Assembly: GCF_023053635.1 (NCBI RefSeq)
Contig: NC_086179.1
Location: 2,494,001 to 2,558,000 of the forward strand
DNA from: Elgaria multicarinata webbii
Lineage: Eukaryota > Chordata > Lepidosauria > Squamata > Anguidae
Length of the DNA stretch: 64,000 nt
Direction: 5' to 3'
Shown here in pieces: positions 1 through 13,389 of the stretch (position 1 is its first letter; every line of letters starts with the position of its first letter). Both the position numbers and the translations under genes were made by a program. The notes beneath the pieces were generated by a model, which saw only the letters and a list, made by a program, of their open reading frames with translations, was not told where the DNA came from and did no database searches.

Positions 1-956
1 TTTATATAGCACCATCAATGTACATGGTGCTGTACAGAGTAAAACAGTAAATAGCAAGACCCTGCCGCATAGGCTTACAATCTAATAAAATCATAATAAA
101 ACAATAAGGAGGGGAAGAGAATGCACCAAACAGGCACAGGGTAGAGTAAAACTAACAGTATAAAGTCAGAGCAAAATCAAGTTTTAAAAGCTTTAGGAAA
201 ATGAAAGGTTTTTAGCTGAGCTTTAAAAGCTGTGATTGAACTTGTAGTTCTCAAATGTTCTGGAAGAGCGTTCCAGGCGTAAGGGGCAGCGGAAGAAAAT
301 GGATGAAGCCGAGCAAGGGAAGTAGAGACCCTTGGGCAGGTGAGAAACATGGCATCAGAGGAGCGAAGAGCACGAGTGGGCAATAGTGTGAGATGCGAGA
401 GGAGAGATAGGAAGGAGCTAGACAGTGAAAAGCTTTGTAGGTCAACAGAAGTTTATATTGGATTCTGAAGTGAATTGGAAGCCAATGAAGAGATTTCAGA
501 AGTGGAGTAACATGGTCAGAGTGGCGAGCCAAGAAGATGATCTTAGCAGCCGAGTGGTGAACAGAAACCAACGGATTGATGTGAGAAGAAGGTTGCAGTA
601 GTCCAACCGAGAAATAACCAGTGCATGAACAAGCGTCTTGGCAGAAGAGACAGACAAAAATGATCGAATCCTGGCAATATTATACAGGAAAAAACGACAG
701 GATTTAGCTACTGTCTCAATATGAGGAATAAAGGAGAGCGAGGAATCAAATATAAAGCCAAGACTACGAGCTTCCTTGACTGGAGTAAGCGTAACATTAT
801 TGACAGTAAGAGAGAATGGGAGATGAGGAGAAGGTTTAGGAGGAAAAACAAGCAATTCAGTCTTTGCCATATTAAGTTTCAAACGACGATGAAGCAACCA
901 AGCTGAGATATCTGAGAGACATGCCGAGATACGATCGTGAACATCAGGAGAAAGAT
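1..956 (-). repeat. L2-clade LINE 3' part (reverse-transcriptase C terminus)
   Basis: The minus strand encodes the L2 reverse-transcriptase tail in broken frames: LNMAKTELLVFPP, EARSLGFIFDSSLSF, VISRLDYCN and LHWLPIHFRIQYKLLLTYKA. The 3' end carries the usual tatagcaccatcaatgtac tail at the window's left edge. Another short L2 tail of opposite orientation lies at 1062-1112. Confidence 0.85.
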
Positions 957-1450
957 TCACCTACCTCCCCCAGCCTTGAGATTGTAAGACTTCTCTGGGA
1001 AATGGATAAAGTGTTTAGAAAGGCAGGGGGAGGGTTGTTGCTGAAGGAGTCGCTCCTTCAGTCGCTCCTGTACAGCACCGTGTACACTGATGGTGCTATA
1101 TAAATAAATAAATAATAATAATAGTAGCGTCATCTTGGTGGGCTGAGCAGTGCCACCCTGTCTGAACATGGCCCTCAACGGGCTTGCTGAAACCTTTTCC
1201 CGACAGGAGCATTGCCCAGTCATTTGTACCCATGCCAGCTCTGAAAGCAAGTCCAGGCTAGCAGTCAAGGACACAACCCGGGCCTTTGTGGTCCATGTAT
1301 AACTTGCCACTGCAGGCTGACAGGTTATGATGTGGGTGGGAATCCAGGGTGGGATTCAGGTCAAGTCAGGCTACCTAGTCTTTTAAAGCAGGGGCGTGGA
1401 ACCTCAGGTCTGTGGGCCAAATGCGGGCCACCTGGGGGTAGCACCCCAGC

Positions 1451-1743
1451 TAAGATGACCATGTGTAAAGGAGGACTGGGCTCCTGTATCTTTAACAGTT
1501 GTATTGAAAAGAGAAATTCAGCGGGTGAAATTCCCTCTTCATCATAGCAGTTAAAACTGCAGGAGCCCTGCCCTCTTGACCAGATACAAAAGAGGGCAGG
1601 GCTCCTGCAGCTCTAACTGTTGTGATGAAGAGGGAATTTCACCAGGTGCTGCCTGCATACAAATGACACCTGCTGAAATTCCCTTTTTAATACCACTGTT
1701 AAAGATACAGGAGCCTGGTCCTCCTTTCCATAGGGTCACCCTA
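1451..1743. mobile_element. Palindromic hAT-like MITE, TAGGGTGACC family (diverged copy)
   Basis: Both halves carry the family's segments: ggctcctgtatctttaacag near the left end and its complement near the right end, ending tagggtcaccctaa. The left end is diverged (taagatgacc), and no clean target duplication is seen. Confidence 0.7.
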
Positions 1744-2595
1744 ATTCTGGCCTTCTAGGGTTCCCCAGAAAGCCACACCCCCTTTTCCCTGATGGCTGAT
1801 TGTTTGGTGGCTTCCTGGTCTTTGTGCAGCCACCACCTGCCCACATTCTAAAAGACTGAAATGCCTCTCCTAGGCCTTAGTTACTGGCAAAAATGTGCTG
1901 GTGTTTTTGCTCCTCCCCCTTTTGCCTTGGCCCCGCCCACCCCTGGAATGTCAGCTCACCAGTGCTCCTCTGAAATTGAATTCGGCCCTTGGACCTCCAG
2001 AGGTTTGAATCCAGTCCTTCATGGCTGGCTGGGGGGATGGTGGGAATAGCAGGACTTTTGTGTCTAAAGGGAAGGTGCCATCAATGTCGCTAGAGAATTC
2101 CATCCATACAAAATAAAAAAGCACTTGATAATACGATGCAGAGATGCGTGTGTTAAATGTTTTGTCACTTGATGGGGTGGGGGGTGTTCTGTGGAGGAGG
2201 TCGTGCACTTGAGTTATTGGCTCTGTGCGTATTTCTAGATCTTGCCATGTTGTTGCATGGATCATGTTAGGTTGATAGCGGCAGCCTCGTGTCATCAGTG
2301 GGGGGCAGCCTTATCCCTCAGTGAGAATCCCACCCAGGGTGAGCATTGAATACGAGCCGAGTGGTGAAATGGTTCCGGCCAGAGCAAGATCACTGCATCT
2401 CCTGCTGCTGCTGCTGCCTTGGGTGTGGGTCTGCGTGTGCTGTGGAACAGCTGCCACAGCTTGGTGGCCAAGGCACCATTCAAGAACGACAGGGAGATGG
2501 GACGGAGAAGGCCTCTCTCCAACAGCACTCCTGTCTGTCAACCGTCCCTCATGTCACACCCTTTCATCATGTGACTCCTTTGCTGAGGGAACTGC
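1744..2595. other. Intergenic stretch without recognised gene
   Basis: Open frames of up to about 114 codons occur here on both strands, but none resembles a protein I know and none has splice support. The 2400-2455 part is a Leu-rich CTG-repeat shadow. Confidence 0.5.
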
Positions 2596-3060
2596 ACTGG
2601 CTGCCTATTGGCTAGGTTTAAGGTTTTGGTACTAGTGTACGAAGCCCTAAACAACTTGGGACCAGGATACCCGGGAGAGAGCGCCTTCTCCCCTACCAAC
2701 CTGCCCAATCACTGAGGTTGTCAGAGGGCAGGCTCCTGGTGGTTCCAAGTGGACCTGTGGCCCAATTGGAATCCACCAGGAGAAGAGCCTTGAGTGTGGT
2801 GGCCCCTTCTCTGTGGAACTCCCTGCCCCTGGAGGTCAGGCAGGCGCCAAGACTAGGCTGCTTCAGGTGCCTCCTGAAAACCACTCTGTTTGAAGAAGCC
2901 TTCTCCAGCTGACCAGCCACCTTCTTTTCTGGTCCTTTATTTTAAATTGAACAATTTTAATTTGCTCTTTATCGTCTTTCTTTTTATCTTCGCTGCTCTG
3001 GAATCTTTTTTAGATATTGAGCGGTATAGAAATAATAATAATAATAATCTTTTGGGTGTA
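2596..3060 (+). repeat. L2 LINE 3' end
   Basis: Begins in the conserved stretch for LVYEALNNLGPGY, continues with the SLWNSLPLEVRQAPRLGCF-type L2 C terminus, and ends in an AT-rich tail with (AAT)n and (CAT)n runs. Confidence 0.75.
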
Positions 3061-3221
3061 GTATGAATCATCATCATCATCATCTTTAGGGTGTAGTATG
3101 AATATGCCAATCACCATGCTAGTTGGGCAGGGGGATAGAAATTGCAGTCTAACGCAACTGGAGGGCATCAGGTTGGGGGAAGGCTGACCTGGCCGAAGGA
3201 GAGCTGCCTGGAGGGGCGGGG

Positions 3222-3430
3222 GCCTGGCTATAGCTCAGTAGGGCAGAAGGGCCCCTGCTCCGCATGCAGAAGGCCCCAGGTTCGATACCCGACATCTCCA
3301 GGTGGAGCTGGGAAAATCTACCTGATCCCCTGGAGAGCCATCGCTGCCAGCTAGAGTTGACAATACTGCGCCGGATGGACCATGGCTCTGGTTTTGGTAA
3401 TGAGGCAGCTTCCGATAGGGTTCCTATGGG
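3222..3430 (+). repeat. tRNA-derived SINE
   Basis: A-box-like tagctcagtagg and B-box ggttcgatacc are spaced as in a tRNA gene, followed by a non-tRNA body (catctccaggtggagctggg and later gaggcagcttccg). It is a SINE and not a functional tRNA, because no cloverleaf acceptor stem closes. Confidence 0.7.
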
Positions 3431-3457
3431 ATTTGCGGACCCCTCCTCCTCCCCCTC

Positions 3458-3560
3458 CCCCTAGGGCAGCCTTCCTCAACCTGGGGCGCTCCAGATGTGT
3501 TGGACTGCATCAGTCCAACACATCTGGAGCGCCCCAGGTTGAGGAAGGCTGCCCTAGGGG
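3458..3560. repeat. Perfect 50-bp inverted repeat (hairpin) just upstream of the ODF3B exon
   Basis: Arms 3458-3507 and 3511-3560 are exact reverse complements around a three-base loop. The arm is the left half of a common palindromic repeat in this genome (ccttcctcaacctggggcgc); diverged relatives occur at 9280-9370, 25690-25815, 31745-31855, 43447-43580, 45668-45745 and 56388-56500. Confidence 0.85.
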
Positions 3561-3846
3561 AACCTCCTGCCTCTTGGTCTCACTGATGCCCTTTCAGGAC
3601 GTTCCTTAGCTCCCCGGATGCTGGAGGCCTCGTCTCCGCCTCTCTCGCCCACGGCGCTTCTTTCCAGGGTTTGGGGAGCCAGAGGCCTCTGCTGGGTTTG
3701 CATGGAGCTTCTCCCAACTCCCCCACTACCAAACCTCTGTACGCTAGCTGGGGGTTATGGGATTTGTATTTCAACACATCTGGGCGCTGCCAGGCAGGGG
3801 AAGGCTGGTTTGGGCCATCCCATGTGGAGTCCCGATTTTTCTCTGA

Positions 3847-5435
<1,589 letters not shown>

Positions 5436-5615
5436 GCCGGCCCAATTGGCTGGGACGGGTTGGGCAAGAAATGTTCATTTGGAAACACTCACATCTCTCC
5501 ACGCTTTGTGTGGTTGTTGCTGGCGGGGCTGGGGAGGGTTGGCAGCATCGAAGGCTTGGGAGGCTCCTCCCAGCCGGGGGCTCAAGGACCACCCGCCTCA
5601 GTCTCCTGCAGCCTC

Positions 5616-5700
5616 CTTAGAATCATAGAATCATAGAATAGTAGAGTTGGAAGGGGCCTATAAGGCCATCGAGTCCAACCCCCCTGCTCAATGCAGGAGG
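5616..5700 (-). repeat. CR1 3' tail after ODF3B
   Basis: Reverse-oriented CR1 end (agaatcatagaatcatagaa, then gagttggaaggggcctataa). Confidence 0.8.
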
Positions 5701-6420
5701 TTTGCGTCTCCTTTCCCCCGGATCCTTTGGCTAGATTGCCCTGGGGCTAAAAGAGAGTAGGGGCAGGTGGGCTGAGCCAGGGTGGGCTGCTCTAGGGAAA
5801 GAGGATCGAGCGACAGTGGGTGGAATGAGGTCCAAGGAGGCGAGGATTTCCCCTATTGATATCCCAGAGCTATTATCAGGGTTTTGCGTTCTCTGCACCC
5901 AGAAATGCTGGATTCTGCAACCTGTATAAATTATGCAAACTAAGCAAATTTACATACACTTTCCAAGTTGCATAATTTATTCTGCTTCTGTCAGTCAGTA
6001 GCCCCACCCTCTGGCATCCAGGACCCCTAATCCTCCAGTCTTCAGATACTTTCACAACCATCATGGCTAGGAGCTTGGCACTTTTTCCAAATGGAAACTG
6101 AGATTCTTCGGACGCTAAAGTCTGTGCCCAAGACCAAACGCTGCACTTTGACTGTGCCTGTGCACAATCGCAGCCGGCACAGGGCTCTGGCTAGAAATCT
6201 GGTCCCACTGTGCAGTTGTCACTGCATATTAGACAACAGAGTTTGCAGAGCTGGAGCTAGAAGGCGTTCCGGTCTCGTTCAGCCTGCGGCATTAAGGTTC
6301 TACTGAAACATCTCCGTTGGCTGACGTTTTCCTTGCAAGCTTTCGACAGAGGAAATTTTGCAATCCTGCTGAGAGGCTGATTCCATTGATGATGGGCAGA
6401 GAAGTATCCGCACTGGTGTG
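5701..6420. other. Intergenic sequence, nothing recognised
   Basis: No conserved coding signal, repeat termini or RNA gene were seen here; only short incidental open frames are present. Confidence 0.5.
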
Positions 6421-6424
6421 TTGC

Positions 6425-6535
6425 AGCAAAACCAGCAAAGAGTCTTGTGGCACCTGTAAGGCTCACACATTTATTCTGCCAGGAGCTTTCGCAGACACTG
6501 TCCTCTTCATCAGATGCTGAGGTGTTCTTCCTGAG
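6425..6535. repeat. Repeat fragment with 'aaagagtcttgtggcacctg'
   Basis: Contains the segment agagtcttgtggcacctgta and later cttcatcagatgctgagg, which is part of a widespread amniote interspersed repeat with a hAT-like look. A weaker relative lies at 21825-21900. Class assignment is tentative. Confidence 0.45.
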
Positions 6536-6884
6536 GAGGAGAGCTTTCTGATGTTCAGCCTAAATTTACCTTCCATTCTTTGCAGCTGGGATGGGGTGGA
6601 CCTGCTTGAGTGGTGGTGGGGGGAAGGGGAGTTAGCAATGAGCCGGATCTTGCCTGTGGGTTTTGCTCATTTTGGGGACTGGCAGCAATCTAGAATCAGA
6701 TTTTGGCAAAAGTAATAGAACCTGGTGGGGTCCTGGAGGCATCAGCAATCTTGCTGGCTGTGCCATGCAGGACCTGGGGCTTCCTGCCTGTTATAGCCCA
6801 GTCTGCTCATCCTAGGAGTCCCTGAAGTTGCTGTTGTGTTTCTTAGAAGGCTCCTGCTTTCGATGGGAGACAAATGCTAGGTAA

Positions 6885-7246
6885 AATTGAGGGGAGACAT
6901 GAGAGCACTCTTCAAATACTCGAAAGGTTGTCACACAGAGGAGGGCCAGGATCTCTTCTCGATCCTCCCAGAGTGCAGGACACGGAATAACGGGCTCAAG
7001 TTACAGGAAGCCAGATTCCGGCTGGACATCAGGAAAAACTTCCTGACTGTTAGAGCAGTACGACAATGGAACCAGTTCCCTAGGGAGGTGGTGCGCTCTC
7101 CCACACTAGAGGCCTTCAAGAGGCAGCTGGACAACCCTCTGTCAGGGATGCTTTAGGGTGGATTCCTGCATTGAGCAGGGGGTTGGACTCGATGGCCTTG
7201 TAGGCCCCTTCCAACTCTGCTATTCTAGGATTCTAGGATTCTATGA
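6885..7246 (+). repeat. CR1 LINE 3' end
   Basis: Encodes the CR1 ORF2 C terminus ([56 protein letters not shown]), then the 3' UTR with the repeated ATTCTAGG end. Confidence 0.9.
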
Positions 7247-7770
7247 AGGCAGTTGGCCTCTGCATGGCAGTTGCTGGGAATACACCCAGGAGAGTGCTGT
7301 TGCTCACCCGTCCTGCTTGTGAGCTTCCCAGAGACACCTGGTTGGCTACTATGTGAACAGAGTCCTGGGGCAGATCCGCACGTCGGCCCCAGAGCGCATT
7401 TATGCGACCCCAGGGCACCCCGAAAACGATAGTCTGTACTTGCCTGTAAAAAGAAACGAGGAAGAGATGCCGACGCCACCCAGCTTCCTGCTCCCCGGCT
7501 GGGACGGAGAGCTGGGTGGAGAGCGGAAAAAGCTCTCTACCTCGCCTCCTTCAAAAAGAGCTCTCTGAGCCGGCCGGGGAGCAGGAAGCTGGGTGGCGTC
7601 GGCGGCGTCATCATCGTCATCTCTTCCTCGTTTCTTTTTACAGGCAAGTACAGACTATCGTTTTCGGGGTGCCCTGGGGTCGCATAAATGCGCTCTGGGG
7701 CCGACGTGCGGATCCGCCCCTGGACTAGCCAGGCCTCTGGTCTGATCCAGCTGGGCTTGTCTCGTGTCAA
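7247..7770 (-). repeat. Interspersed 'gaacagagt-ctggactag' repeat split by a MITE
   Basis: The segments 7247-7368 and 7719-7770 belong to one repeat of the type also seen at 13390-13580, 45355-45560 and 57045-57180 (tccatctagtccagcactct and ccccagcaactg). A 350-bp MITE interrupts it. Confidence 0.65.
7369..7718. mobile_element. Long-TIR MITE with CCTGG target duplication
   Basis: The termini ggcagatccgcacgtcgg and ccgacgtgcggatccgcc are inverted repeats extending to about 150 bases each side. CCTGG flanks both ends (7364-7368 and 7719-7723). The centre contains a short spacer with a duplicated agctctct segment. No coding capacity. Confidence 0.8.
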
Positions 7771-8057
7771 GCCAGCTGGATTCCATTGACTCCCGGTCTG
7801 GGCTGGTGTTTTTTCTGCTGTATAAAAGAGAAGTCTGCGTCCGTCACTTTGCAACCATTGCGTCTCTTCCCATCCTCATTGGAAACAGTGAACAGCTATT
7901 CCAAGTCCCTTTTTGTTATGGAGATCTTTCTTTTTAAAAAAAACATCTCTCCTCCAACATTTCTCCTCTCTCTCTCAACCCCACCCCACCCCTTCCATCC
8001 AAGAGCGGAAATGAATTTGGTTCGCAGGGAGGGGTATCTCAAAGGCATTTTCGTAAT

Positions 8058-8515
8058 TACTAGCTGTACCCGGCGTAACATACGCCGATGTCGCATATCT
8101 AAAAGTTTATTGATTAAATATCATTGTGGGGGTGTGGGCTGCTTGGACACCGCCGATACAGTGCCGTCTGGCAGACCTGGGGGGCAGGGGAGCAGGTGTC
8201 CCCCTCTCCCCAGGGTTCCTGTCAGCCTTGGGCCGCCCGCCCAGCTCGCATGAGATTAGGCCGGGGCCGGGGCTCGCAGCAGGTGAGCGGCCACCCACCT
8301 GGCCACCAAGGGCCCTGGCCGTGCCTCGCTCATGCTCCGGACTGTGGCGCTGCCCCCTTCATGGGGGGGCGGGGGGAGCAAAGAGGCAGAAAGGAGGGGG
8401 TAGGATTACCTTGGAAAGCCCAGAGGAGTCAGGCGAGGGGCTTAGCAACCTGTATCAGCTGAAACCTTTACGGAAACATACCTAAGCGTTATATATAGAT
8501 AGATTTCCAAAAGTG
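8058..8515. repeat. Unclassified repeat-like segment with 'actagctgtacccggcgtaa' start
   Basis: Begins with a tagctgtacccggc head and ends in a tatatatagatagat tail, features of a widespread amniote repeat that I cannot classify. The GC-rich middle has overlapping incidental open frames on both strands. Confidence 0.35.
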
Positions 8516-9102
8516 AGGATTTGTATTCACCCAATGTAACGTTTTTTCTCCTAATATGCCCAGTTATGGAGGTCTTTTCATTTAAGGACGTGAAAAATAA
8601 ATTTAGGGTCCATTCCTATGCGGGTACAGCTGCTCAGCCTACGGCTTAAGGGCGCTCCCTCTTCCCTCCCCCTCCCATCTCGTGCCTGCACTGCAGCCCC
8701 CTCTGCAGCAGATGCAACAGGAGAGCGGAGCGCGCGCCCCACCTCTCCACCTGGGGACCACCGGCCTTAAGTGCGCGTAGCCCTGCTCTAGATTGCACAG
8801 AGAGAGATGCATGGTGCATGGAGTGGGATCATTGCAGCCCAAGGTGTAAAGGTATTGATTGAACAAGTCGACGCTTCATATTATTCCTTTTGCAAGACAT
8901 GATGTCTGTGTTCTGAGAGTATTTATCCCCCCAAACGTGAATTTTGAAAGGCGCCGTTTGAATGTAGAGGCCACCATCTGTGCGCCGACCAGCCCAGAAG
9001 CGATCTAGATGAACCTCTCCAGCCCAAATAGCCTCCGTCAGCCTTTCCCGCCTGGCGCCCCTCCAGATGTGGCTGAGTGAGAGGGAATAGCACCAATGGA
9101 AG

Positions 9103-9262
9103 TTGGAGAGAAAGGAGAGGCAGGCGCCGGGGCTGTGGCTGATGTACAATGAACTATTTTATTGTTTCGAAATTTAAAATGGTTCATTTTAAATTTGGAA
9201 ACAATAAAAAGTTAATTGTACATCAGCCACAGCCCCGGCGCCTGCCTCTCCTTTCTCTCCAA
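9103..9262. repeat. 160-bp near-perfect hairpin
   Basis: The left arm 9103-9182 and right arm 9183-9262 are reverse complements with only a few mismatches and almost no loop. The arms read ttggagagaaaggagaggca and cgccggggctgtggctgatg. Confidence 0.85.
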
Positions 9263-9518
9263 CCAGCCCCTCCAGATGTGCTGGACTACAGTCCCCTCAT
9301 CATTCCTGCATGATGGGAGTTGCAGTCCAACACATCTGGCAGGCACCCAGATGGGGAAGGCTGGCTTGTGCTAGCCAAGTGACATGTCAGATCCCCCTCT
9401 GGGCTAAAGGGGCCAGGATCCATCCTGCCTGGAGAGTTCACATCCCCTGGATAGGGTGACGGGTCCCAGCCCCACCCACTCCGATGCTTGCAACCATCCT
9501 GAAGCTGGTGGCGGTTTG

Positions 9519-9519
<1 letters not shown>

Positions 9520-9575
<56 letters not shown>
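9520..9575. repeat. (GT)n microsatellite
   Basis: About 27 GT units in an intergenic position. Confidence 0.95.
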
Positions 9576-10395
9576 GGTGCTGTATCTTACCTCCTGCCCC
9601 AAAGACTGTGCACAAGTTGCTGTTGGTTTGATGTATCATTCTCCCTTCACCGATTAAAAAGGAGTGATGCCTGCAAAGCACTTTGCAAAGTGGGAAATAA
9701 ACAAAAAAACCTCTCGGCTGTTTGTGGGTTATTGCTGGCCCACGGGCTCATTACACACATCCTGGCCGGTGGAGGTGTTTCCTTCTCCTTCTCTCCCCCT
9801 CTCCCTCTCCCGGATCCCACCCCCTCCTCTCCCAAAGACACCACAAGTGCTTTGGGGGCTGCCAGGCTCTGCTTGCAAAGGAGAGTCCAGACCCACTTTG
9901 TTCTTGCAACCCCACAGGCACATCCTGCTCCCCTCTCCGTCCCCTCAATAGGCACGGGGGCGGCCCCCTTTGCATGCGTGTTACAGACGCAGCACCTGGG
10001 CTGTAAGAAAAGAAGGCAACCCTACCTGGCTGTGCTTTGGCATGCAAGCTCAACACTTGGGAAGGTGAGGCTACCGGCCAGGGCTGCACACTTTGCACAG
10101 CGTTTCCAGGGCATCCAGTGTCCAGGATTATTCTTATTCAGAAGTTGTTGAAATTTGGCTCTGACTCTGGAAGGAAAGTACAGTGTTAACTTTGCCAATT
10201 TCTTCGCTGACCTTCACAACTGTCCTTTGAATGGAGTGGTATGCACACACAACCCTTCCCCCTCCCCCTGGCAAATTGACATGCTGTGAAAAGTTCCACC
10301 AGCTTTTTTCTGCTCATCAGGTGGCTGCTAAAACTACAAGAACAGGTCAAGCGACCACCCACCCACCCCGGTCTGCCACCCCACAGTCAGCTGTA
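9576..10395. other. Intergenic stretch without recognised gene
   Basis: Pyrimidine-rich and low-complexity portions give several overlapping open frames on both strands with no conserved motif. Not annotated as coding. Confidence 0.5.
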
Positions 10396-10399
10396 AACA

Positions 10400-10748
10400 A
10401 GGGGAGACATGAGAGCACTCTTCAAATACTGAAAATGTTGCCACACAGAGGAGGGCCGGGATCTCTTCTCGATCCTCCCAGAGTGCAGGACACGGAATAA
10501 CGGGCTCAAGTTAAAGGAAGCCAGATTCCGGCTGGACATCAGGAAAAACGTCCTGACTGTTAGAGCAGTACGACAATGGAACCAGTTGCCTGGTGAGGTT
10601 GCAGGCTCTCCCACACTAGAGGCCTTCAAGAGGCAGCTGGACAAGCATCTGTCAAGGATGCTGTAGGGTGGATTCCTGCGTTGAGCAGGGGTTGGACTCG
10701 ATGGCCTTGTAGGCCCCTTCCAACTCTGCTATTCTATGATTCTATAAG
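10400..10748 (+). repeat. CR1 LINE 3' end
   Basis: ORF2 C terminus and 3' UTR as in the other CR1 copies, from ggggagacatgagagcactc to the final ATTCTATG units. Confidence 0.9.
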
Positions 10749-10954
10749 GAGCCATCCTGCCTATAATCAATCTCCAAAGCTATTTCCAGTCCCAGCAGTC
10801 CCAGGAGTCAAAGGAAGGCATCTTTGGAGAGTGTGGGGCAGAACCCATCAGCACCATTTCCTTGAAATAAGAAAGGACTGAGCTCTCTTTTGGAGCAGCC
10901 CCAAAACCCCTGCCCCAGACCTAGGGGTGGGTATCTCTATACCACATCACTTTT

Positions 10955-11200
10955 TATTTATTTATTACATTTATATACCGCCCCACAGCCAAAGCTCTCT
11001 GGGCGGTTTACAACAATTAAACTTTGCAGCTGATGTGGTATAGAGGTGGTGGGCTCTCCCACCCTAGAGGCCTTCAAGAGGCAGCTGGAGAACCATCTGT
11101 CAGGGATGCTTTAGGGTGGATTCCTGCACTGAGCAGGGGGTTGGACTCGATGGCCTTGGAGGCCCCTTCCAACTCTGCTGTTCTATGATTCCCTCAAACC
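10955..11200. repeat. L2 tail (-) followed by CR1 3' end (+)
   Basis: 10955-11022 is a reversed L2 3' end (ccgccccacagccaaagctc). 11045-11195 is a CR1 tail starting inside ggtggtgggctctcccaccc. Confidence 0.75.
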
Positions 11201-11722
11201 CCTGCAGCATCGCAGCTGTGGGGCAGGAATAATACATTCAAATGGCAGGAGGGAGCATGGGCTGTCTGGCCAAGTAACTGCAGCACCAGTGGCCAGTCAG
11301 CTCAGCAAGCCCACCCTCCGCCCCCTGCCCTGCCTTCCCGTGCTTACCTGAATTTACCCTGGGACTTTCACCCACCCCCAGCAACACCCAGTGACTGAAC
11401 CTGCACTGAGGCCACCACTGGCAGACAGAGGAACAGCACTGAGCTTGGAGCAACAGCAACAAAATCATGGTAAAATCACGCTGCAAAAAAAGAGAGAGCA
11501 GTTTTTCGGGTAGAAGCCCAATGTGGCTGCGAGATGGGGGCAGCGTCATATAAACTGCGCAGCCCCGATAGGGTAAGCAGACTGTATAGACACTTCTTTG
11601 GGCTCCAAGCTTGTCCCTCTGCCTCACGGGCCCATTTGTGCAATGCAGTGCTGGAGCTGACCAAGCCAACCATACGTGCCTCTCCCCATATGGACTACTA
11701 TTGAGTAACGTCTGGAACACAC

Positions 11723-12238
11723 CAGGACCGGTGCTAGACTATTTTGCACCCTAGGCAGGTGAGCTGCTTTCACCCACCCACCCCCATGTACCTGGGCACG
11801 GGGTGCCATATCCCCCGCCCAGCCGAAGCGAAGCCAGGATGCTGGGGGGGGGGGGGCTGGCGGGCAGGCAACTTCAGAACGATGCACCCAGCCGGAAGCC
11901 ACTCTGATAGAGCAACTTCCGGGCGCGCCGTTCCGAAGCCACCCGCCCACCCCCGTACCCCAGCGTTCTGGCTTCACTTCGGTGCCCACCCAGCCGAAGT
12001 GAAGCCAGAATGCTGGAGTGGGGGGAGGGCGGGCGTGGCTTTGCTTCAGCTGGGTGGGTGCCCAGCCAAAGCGAAGCCAGGATGCTGGGGCGGGCGGGCA
12101 GCTTCGGAACGGTGCACCCGGAAGCCGCCCTCTCAGAGCTGCTGTGGGAGAGCGGCTTCCAGGTCCGGCGTTCGGCGCCTCCTTACTTTGGCGCGCTAGG
12201 TGGCCGCCTGAGTGGCCTCTATGGTAGCGCCGGCCCTG
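11723..12238. mobile_element. Non-autonomous hAT-like element, CAGGGCCGGC-type ends
   Basis: Ends are caggaccggtgct and tagcgccggccctg, flanked by GAACACAC and GAACAGAC (8-bp target duplication, one mismatch). The interior is GC-rich with repeated and inverted gaagccaggatgctgg units. No transposase was found. Confidence 0.8.
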
Positions 12239-12944
12239 GAACAGACAGTGGCCTCCCCCATCCTGATGCTAACTGGAAATGCCCGTTCAAAGCTGGTGCC
12301 CCGCCACTGACCTTCAGCCTCTCCCCCTCGGAAATCAACAACCGGGGCCGGTGTAATCATTGATGGGGCAGATTAATCAGCAGCCCAAACCCAAGGCGAT
12401 CCAAGCACGGGCCTAAGGGATTAGAAGCCAGAGGCTGATCAGGGCAGGAGATCATAGCCAGGGCACTGGGCAAAGGAGATGCTCCCTTGGTGGTGGTGGG
12501 GGGGGGACAAGACAAGCACCACCGCTGTCCAGGTGGGAGCAGGAGGCAGGTGAACGAGCAGGTTGCAAGGGTGAAGGAGAGAAGCAGCTCCCCGGGTGGG
12601 GCGGGGAGGGCTTGGGAAACAGAGGTTTTATTAACCCTTAAGCCTCCCAGTTGACTAGTCTGGAAAGACGTGGAGCTTATGAAGAGGAAACCACCAGAAA
12701 GAAAAGCAGAGCGCGACGGCTCACTTTTGCCGCCAGGGCTGCTAGCCAGGACAGCCAGGCAGCCGTGGGCCTAAACGTCTGGAGGGCGCAGGTTGGCTTG
12801 CTCTGTAGCCCTAAGTGGAGCACGTCCCCCTTTGACTGGCCCTCTTTCTGTCCCTTTAACAGCAGCCTGCCTGGCCTATGCAGCTCTTGCTGATCAGGTT
12901 TCCCCATCTGCATGTGAGTAAAGGCCCTGGGGTGGGGGTGGGGG

Positions 12945-13242
12945 TAGGGTGACCATATGAAAAGGAGGACAGGGCTCCTGTATCTTTAACACTAATGTAG
13001 GAAAGGGAATTTCAGCAGGTGTCAATTGAAGTGAGTGAAATTCTCTCTTCATCACAACAGATAAAGCTACACTAGCTATAGTAGAGTGGCCAGATACAAA
13101 GGAAGGCAGGGCTTCTGCAGCTTTAACTGTTGTGATGAAGAGGGAATTTCACCCTCTTCAACTGACACCTGCTGAAATTCCCTTTCCTACATTACTGTTA
13201 AAGATACAGGAGCCCTGTCCTCCTTTTCATATGGTCACCCTA
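12945..13242. mobile_element. Palindromic hAT-like MITE, TAGGGTGACC family
   Basis: 298 bp from tagggtgaccatatg to catatggtcacccta, flanked by an exact 8-bp duplication GGTGGGGG on both sides. The halves are inverted copies. Confidence 0.9.
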
Positions 13243-13389
13243 GGTGGGGGCAGGTTGCTCTTCAAGGCACAGGAGCAGAGCTAGTACCAAAAAGAAGCTG
13301 GCAACCCCCACTGAGGAAGGAGAGGAACGGGGACAGTCACTCTGGAACGTTTTGAGCCAACGAGGTGAGGGCAAACGAAGTAGCCAAGC

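Noticed and set aside
2321-2635. Frame with a Leu-rich 'signal peptide' (HLLLLLLPWVWVCVC)
   Set aside because: The Leu run comes from a CTG repeat, and the frame ends inside an L2 fragment.
3222-3430. tRNA gene
   Set aside because: A and B boxes are present but the arms do not form a full cloverleaf, and a SINE body follows.
9456-10151. 231-codon + strand frame
   Set aside because: The first part is the (GT)n microsatellite translated as Val-Cys repeats; the rest has no conserved features.
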